From Sergeia podlipaevii (Eukaryota > Euglenozoa > Kinetoplastea > Trypanosomatida > Trypanosomatidae): a stretch of DNA of 33,245 nucleotides. Location of the stretch: positions 1 to 33,245 of the forward strand of contig JASANZ010002015.1 in the NCBI GenBank assembly GCA_030849805.1, written 5' to 3'. The notes under the pieces are model-generated. The model did not search any database and was not told the origin of the DNA. It worked only from the letters and a program-made list of their open reading frames with translations. Of the stretch, positions 28,993-33,245 are shown piece after piece (the first letter of the stretch is position 1; every line of letters starts with the position of its first letter). The position numbers were made by a program, and so were the translations under genes.

Positions 28993-29466
28993 CTCCACCT
29001 TTATCCCCTCTCTCTCTCTATATAGGGATATGTGTTCCCGTGATTAGTTTCTCTATTTTTTTTAAAAAATATATTTTTTTCTGATGAAAAGAAAAAGAAT
29101 TCTCTTCTGCTTTCTCTTCTAAGAGCTCGGTGCAACTACAAATAGTAAAAGATCAATGAGAAACGGCACACAACGTAGAATGTGGTTTCCTTTTCCCAAA
29201 AAATATGAAGAAAAAGAGAGCGAGAGAGAAAGAGAACGAAAACGTAGATAAAAATAACAAGAACAACAACAACAAAAGAATTTCTCTGCTTTTTAATAAC
29301 TTGTCTTTTCGCTCCTCTTCTACCACTGTTCATAGTGTTAACAATAAATACGTGCGATTTGCGTGTTTCATTTATATATTTCTTTTCTATAAAAGATATA
29401 CTTTCCAAAGTTTCGAACTATACAATAAGTTTTGAGAGAGAGAGAGCGAGAAAAAAAAAAAAGGTC
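28993..29466. other. Spacer between the orphan membrane protein and the 420-residue gene
   Basis: About 470 bases of AT-rich sequence. It has a T8A6 run (29056-29069) in the leader, GA runs near 29218-29240 and 29432-29450, and no gene. Confidence 0.65.
29081..29099 (-). promoter_or_regulatory. Predicted trans-splice acceptor for the 420-residue gene
   Basis: On the minus strand ATTCTTTTTCTTTTCATCAG is a textbook tract plus acceptor, with the AG at 29082-29081. The 5' UTR is 88 nt, and the first ATG in it is the start at 28992, which supports rejecting the GTG. Confidence 0.6.
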
Positions 29467-31317
29467 TCATTCGCTTTCAGGCGCAACTGCCTGCTCAAGC
29501 AGAGCCTGCTGCTTGATAGCACACTCAAATCGCAGCACACTCAAGTCCTGGTACGCATCCACCGTCATGCGCACCGCAATCAGGAGGAGCGACAGCATAA
29601 AAGTAAAAGCCGCCATCACCTCATACCAACTAGGCACCCAAGGAACAAAGGAACGCACAATAGCTGTTACAGAAAGCAACGATGCCGTTGCTGCACCGTT
29701 GTTGCTGCTGAACAGCTCCACTCCACACAGGTAAAGAGAGTGAGCTAGAATGAATACTGCAGCAGCGCACGCCACCACACGCACCTTCACAATCACTAGA
29801 GGCACCCTCTGTGCCTCTTGTAAGTCCAGAAGAGAAAAGCGGACTGCCACAATTAACCGCTGCTGCTCTGCAGCATGCAAAGCAGCACGGCGCTCTTCTT
29901 CACGCAGCGACTGGGAGGCAACCATTGAAAGCAATGTCGCCGCTGTTGCGGCTGCTTCCGTGGTGGTGGTGATAGCCATCACCTCTTCATCGTCATCCTT
30001 CCCATTGTCTTCGGGACACGGGGCTACACCCGCTGCTGCAGTTGGCACTTGCTGCGGTGATGATGTAGAGAGAAAAGAAAAACTAGCCTTCTTAGCGTCA
30101 TTTTCACATATATTGGCCCCAGACCCACTGCTCTTACAGTGATCCACACCATCGACCTTTGATGATAAACTAAGTTTGTCGTCCATACCTCCTCCAGCGC
30201 GAATGTCCTCCGTCACCTCTCCCGCCTGCTTCTCTAGAGAAGAGAAAGAGCACGATGGACCTGCGACCATGTACTCTAGCACGCCTTCAGGCCACTGCTC
30301 GCACACAAGCATTACGCCGAGGTACGTCGCACACGCACTAGGTAGTAGCACCCACAACATCCAATCCACAAGGGATAGCCCAAGCATCATCCGCTTGTCT
30401 ACTTGCAGAAAAAGATTGATAGCATACCGTGGAAGATCATACACAAGACGGCACCGCCACGGAGTTGGGACATCATCCATGTAATGAGTGCATTCCATCC
30501 GGCTTCCCGTTAATGCCGAACTAGAGCTGCAATCGTTGCCAGCACCACTGCCTGAGGCTCCACCTGTGTGTCGTTGCTGCTGCTGCTCCTGCTCCTCTTG
30601 CTTGAGCCAGCTCTGCACAAAAGCATGTGAGATAGCGGGGTGGCCAGTTACATTGTAAATCTTTCTCTCCAGTACCGCCGCAAGCAATCGCAAGTTCTCT
30701 AGCTGTAAGGTGTCTGCGTAGGACCACCTTGGGTTCACGTGAAATGGGAACGTAGGGGAACTAAAAGGTTCTGAAGAAGTAGGTGGTGGTGGTGTAGCGT
30801 CTTTCAAAAAAAAAGTTGATTCATCGTTGCTAGTACGTTGCACACCTTCACGAAAGCTGCCAGTAGATTCTCCCCGCACCTCTGAGAAGATGTACCCCAG
30901 TTGATCTCCATTTGATTCCAATGTCTCTGGAGATTGCGAAAGCGCACCGGTATTGCTGCGGTCCACATCATCGCCACTTTCCAGGCATCCATTATCGCGA
31001 AGAAGCGCCTCAAGAAAGCGAACATACGAATGCGGGCATCCACGCCCAAATTTTAAGCATGGCGTGTGGATTCCAAGTGAACGTGGAGGACGTGGAATTT
31101 CATAAACGTTTATGCTACTTTCGTCTCCTAAAGTACCAGATGAGCGCATAGCAGGGCACCGCGATAACAACAACGACCAAAGTTGACGAACCCGATCGTC
31201 ATTCACATTAGTCCTACATGTACCCCCACTCGCACCTTCCACACGACGACTTGACGCACTAAATGAAGAGAGCAGAATGGTGACGCATAGCAATAGTACT
31301 AAACGCGATGGCCACAT
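29467..31317 (-). CDS. Secretory-pathway multi-pass membrane protein of unknown function
   Basis: The chosen ATG at 31317 gives 616 residues and a clean signal peptide (MWPSRLVLLLCVTILLSSFS). The frame stays open 18 codons upstream to a TTG, but the predicted splice acceptor (31352) lies within that extension, so ATG 31317 is the start. After the signal comes a Cys-containing, presumably lumenal or extracellular region (about 25-305) with an NVT sequon. A hydrophobic segment follows at about 311-338, then a low-complexity region, then a Gln/Arg-rich helix (about 470-505) and two more hydrophobic segments (about 507-533 and 563-583). A short tail rich in Glu/Gln ends the protein. I do not recognise a family and no catalytic motif stands out. 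Confidence 0.85.
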   Translation of the reverse strand: MWPSRLVLLLCVTILLSSFSASSRRVEGASGGTCRTNVNDDRVRQLWSLLLSRCPAMRSSGTLGDESSINVYEIPRPPRSLGIHTPCLKFGRGCPHSYVRFLEALLRDNGCLESGDDVDRSNTGALSQSPETLESNGDQLGYIFSEVRGESTGSFREGVQRTSNDESTFFLKDATPPPPTSSEPFSSPTFPFHVNPRWSYADTLQLENLRLLAAVLERKIYNVTGHPAISHAFVQSWLKQEEQEQQQQRHTGGASGSGAGNDCSSSSALTGSRMECTHYMDDVPTPWRCRLVYDLPRYAINLFLQVDKRMMLGLSLVDWMLWVLLPSACATYLGVMLVCEQWPEGVLEYMVAGPSCSFSSLEKQAGEVTEDIRAGGGMDDKLSLSSKVDGVDHCKSSGSGANICENDAKKASFSFLSTSSPQQVPTAAAGVAPCPEDNGKDDDEEVMAITTTTEAAATAATLLSMVASQSLREEERRAALHAAEQQRLIVAVRFSLLDLQEAQRVPLVIVKVRVVACAAAVFILAHSLYLCGVELFSSNNGAATASLLSVTAIVRSFVPWVPSWYEVMAAFTFMLSLLLIAVRMTVDAYQDLSVLRFECAIKQQALLEQAVAPESE

Positions 31318-32592
31318 GAGCCACACAAGATATATTATGCTTTTAAATACGCTAGTATAAGTAAGCCACAAAAATTGTGTTTTTAAAGAAAAAGAGAGAA
31401 AGGAATCACATATAATTTTAGTTGCCGTTGTTGCTGTTCAAAAAAAAAAAAAAACAGAATTGTGACTAACAACAAGAAAATAACAGCAAAGAAGCACAAA
31501 GCACACAGTAGAAGCAAAGACTGGTTGATAAGTGATACTCACATGCGTGGAGAACCATGCCACACGCACACCATCGTCTCTTATTTATGCTGAAAGATAT
31601 AGATAGAGAGAGAGAGCGTACCTCAACAAAACAAAACACTCGAAAAAAGATATGAAAAGGCTGTTTCACCATGTATACACCCAAAACGGAGGTTTCAAAG
31701 CATGTATAGTAGAGTTGGCTATATTAACAAAAAAAACATGTATATATCGCTCATAAAAAAAAAATGAAGCCAAAGCTTGGAGTAGAAGAAAAAAAGAAGA
31801 TCCTGAAGATCAGAGAACAGCAACAAAATGATAATGGCAAAAGAACATCTTCACCCGACCACACACAAATCGTCTCCGAAAACCCGCACACGTGCGCGAC
31901 GACGGTGGGTGCGCGGAACTAGGACCGCAGTAAGTCCCTTGAATGAAGAGCACATATGCTCCACAAGAAGATATTCTACGCACACAACCATTAATGTACC
32001 AGGTGCTTGCACTCATTATTAAAACAATAAAAAAAACGAAAAAAAACCGCACACTCAACAAAAGGCGTAATATATTATATATTAGTGCCCAGAGCACATG
32101 CTGCAACTCATCGTCTCTCTCATACCCGATATTCACAAGCAGCGCGCCTCCAGATGAGGAACACCTCAGCCTACAGCGCCAGAAGCGCGTGAGAGGCGCT
32201 GGACAGAAAGCGCACGTGGACACTAAATAAAAAAAAGCAGTAGACAACAGCCACATACAAAAAAAAATGTGTTTTTTCAACTTGCTTTTTCAGGAAAAGT
32301 GATAACAGAAAAATATATATAAATGCAAGGAAAAAAATACCATATGATAATAATAATAATAAAGACACGCGCGTGAATCGCAATTCTGCGCTTTAATATG
32401 CACATAGTGTTCCACCCTACGTACAAGCTGACCCCCATTAAAATAGGAAGTGCATCTTGTCCCTCACGTACCGCAGCTGCCGCTTGCGCACGGTGCCTGA
32501 CTGTGTTGGCCTGGCTCACTGCACCTGCAGCACGGTAAGAAAGGGTTGTGAAAAATGAAAGGGTGGCAACTGGATGGTCTTGAAGGACGGAT
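31318..32592. other. Long spacer: surface-protein 3' UTR and 5' flank of the membrane-protein gene
   Basis: About 1.27 kb. It is AT-rich overall with GC-richer patches at about 31855-31935, 32090-32220 and 32455-32592. A minus-strand frame from ATG 32256 to 31810 (148 codons) is possible but crosses a T-rich stretch, so it is treated as a finding. Microsatellites include a GA run near 31607-31617 and an AAT run near 32345-32362. Confidence 0.55.
31352..31405 (-). promoter_or_regulatory. Predicted trans-splice acceptor for the orphan membrane protein
   Basis: On the minus strand TTCCTTTCTCTCTTTTTCTTT (31405-31385) is followed by the first AG in TATACTAG at 31353-31352. The leader is 34 nt and its first ATG is 31317. 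Confidence 0.5.
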
Positions 32593-33245
32593 TTATAGCA
32601 CACACATTGCGGCGACAGACGTGAGTGCCAGCCCCGCAGCAACTGTCACGCTCTGAGCAGGGAGAGCGGCATCGACCCACCGGCTGGGCCACACGCACTG
32701 GTTGTGGTAGTTGTGAACATAACCAGCGCGGCAGCGCATGCAGCCGCGACGAGGATCAGGGAAACATAAAAAGCAGCTGCGGTAGTCGCAGTTCCCGGAC
32801 GGACTGCGGGTAGTGGTGGTCGTCAACGTGGGGTACCAAGTGGTGGTTGTAGTCGTTGTAGGCTTCTTTGTAGTTGTAGTTGTTGTGGGCTTCTTTGTAG
32901 TTGTAGTCGTTGTAGGCTTCTTTGTGGTTGTAGTCGTGGTGGTGGTGCGCTTCTCGCATGTCCTGCTTTGAGTGAGAATGTAGCCGGGGTCGCAGTTGAC
33001 GCACAAGTTCAAATTGCCAGCATCACACGTGCTGCAGTGGGGGATCTGGCATTGATTGTTGCCGCCACTACCACTACCGGAGTCATCATCGTAGTTCAAG
33101 GAGGGATCCCACGCAGAGGTGCACATGGGGCGAGCAAAACCACTCTTACAGACGCACTTGCACACGCCGTTGAGCAGCTCAGTCGACACAGTGCTTTCGG
33201 GAAGGCAGTTGTTCGCGCTGCACGCCTTGGTGCCGTCCACCGCCG
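32593..33245 (-). CDS. PSA/gp46-like Cys-rich, Thr-repeat surface protein, C-terminal part
   Basis: The frame is open to the right edge and has no ATG near it: the apparent first residue is a GTG, and the codon before it is Ala. So the 5' part lies outside the window. The visible 217 or so codons show a Cys module (CKCVCKSGFARPMC), an EGF-like module (CQIPHCSTCDAG ... CVNCDPGYILTQSRTC), a Thr-rich stalk with KKP-T6 repeats, a second Cys module (CDYRSCFLC ... CMRCRAGYVH) and a hydrophobic tail (SVTVAAGLALTSVAAMCVL) without a following charged tail, as in GPI-anchor signals. This matches the C-terminal end of Leishmania-type surface antigen 2 (PSA/gp46), whose N-part carries leucine-rich repeats; those cannot be seen here. 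A trypanosomatid surface location is likely. Confidence 0.8.
   Translation of the reverse strand, partial: AVDGTKACSANNCLPESTVSTELLNGVCKCVCKSGFARPMCTSAWDPSLNYDDDSGSGSGGNNQCQIPHCSTCDAGNLNLCVNCDPGYILTQSRTCEKRTTTTTTTTKKPTTTTTTKKPTTTTTTKKPTTTTTTTWYPTLTTTTTRSPSGNCDYRSCFLCFPDPRRGCMRCRAGYVHNYHNQCVWPSRWVDAALPAQSVTVAAGLALTSVAAMCVL
32861..32941 (-). repeat. 27-bp tandem repeat encoding the Thr-rich stalk (3 units)
   Basis: Units start at 32861, 32888 and 32915 on the plus strand (ggcttctttg, variant gggcttcttt), each 27 bp, and encode KKPTTTTTT with few differences. Degenerate Thr-rich copies flank them. Stalk length probably varies between strains. Confidence 0.85.

Noticed and set aside
28990..28998. 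GTG as an upstream start of the 420-residue gene
   Set aside because: Eukaryotic starts are ATG, and the first ATG after the predicted acceptor is 28992.
31318..31371. 18-codon N-terminal extension of the orphan membrane protein from a TTG
   Set aside because: TTG is not a normal start here, the predicted splice acceptor lies inside the extension, and ATG 31317 gives a clean signal peptide.
33238..33240. GTG as the start of the surface protein
   Set aside because: The frame continues to the window edge (the previous codon is Ala), so the gene is simply truncated by the window.

Overview
The window looks like a nuclear chromosome segment from a trypanosomatid flagellate, most likely a Leishmania-related one. 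Nine intronless protein genes all lie on the minus strand, as in a polycistronic transcription unit. Most have a polypyrimidine tract and an AG (a spliced-leader trans-splice acceptor) upstream of the start, and the first ATG after that AG is the ORF start. Coding DNA is GC-rich and the spacers (0.5-1.4 kb) are AT-rich, full of homopolymers, TAA/TA/GT microsatellites and purine runs. A PSA/gp46-like Cys/Thr-rich surface protein at the right edge fits a Leishmania-like lineage. The intergenic DNA is more AT-rich than I would expect for Leishmania itself, so I do not name a genus.

In transcription order (right to left): (1) the C-terminal part of a GPI-type, Cys-rich, Thr-repeat surface protein (33245-32593); (2) a type-I-start membrane protein of unknown function (31317-29467); (3) a 420-residue protein of unknown function (28992-27730); (4) a YJU2/CWC16-type splicing factor (26896-25724); (5) a 2081-residue SEC16 orthologue for ER exit sites (25191-18946); (6) an HSP110/HSP70-like ATPase domain fused to a C-terminal TPR clamp, with no room for a substrate-binding beta domain (18211-15980); (7) a 1368-residue, largely disordered protein with an ambiguous start (14847-10741); (8) a 1634-residue membrane protein with one TM helix, a lumenal domain and seven more TM helices (Wntless/TMEM181-like layout), followed by a class 3 lipase with a complete Ser-Asp-His triad (10082-5178); (9) HSP100/ClpB (4188-1591); and (10) the first 59 codons of an unidentified gene cut by the left edge (177-1).

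Trypanosomatid units are not operons by function, so neighbours need not cooperate. Still, two themes recur: protein disaggregation and folding (HSP100 and the HSP110-TPR fusion), and the secretory/membrane system (SEC16, the GOST-like lipase, the surface protein and the orphan membrane protein). The most unusual items are the GOST-like/lipase fusion, the HSP110-TPR fusion with an altered ATPase site, and the start region of the 1368-residue gene, where a hydrophobic in-frame upstream ORF ends with TAA directly against the annotated ATG. I see no tRNA, rRNA, transposon, CRISPR array or strand switch.
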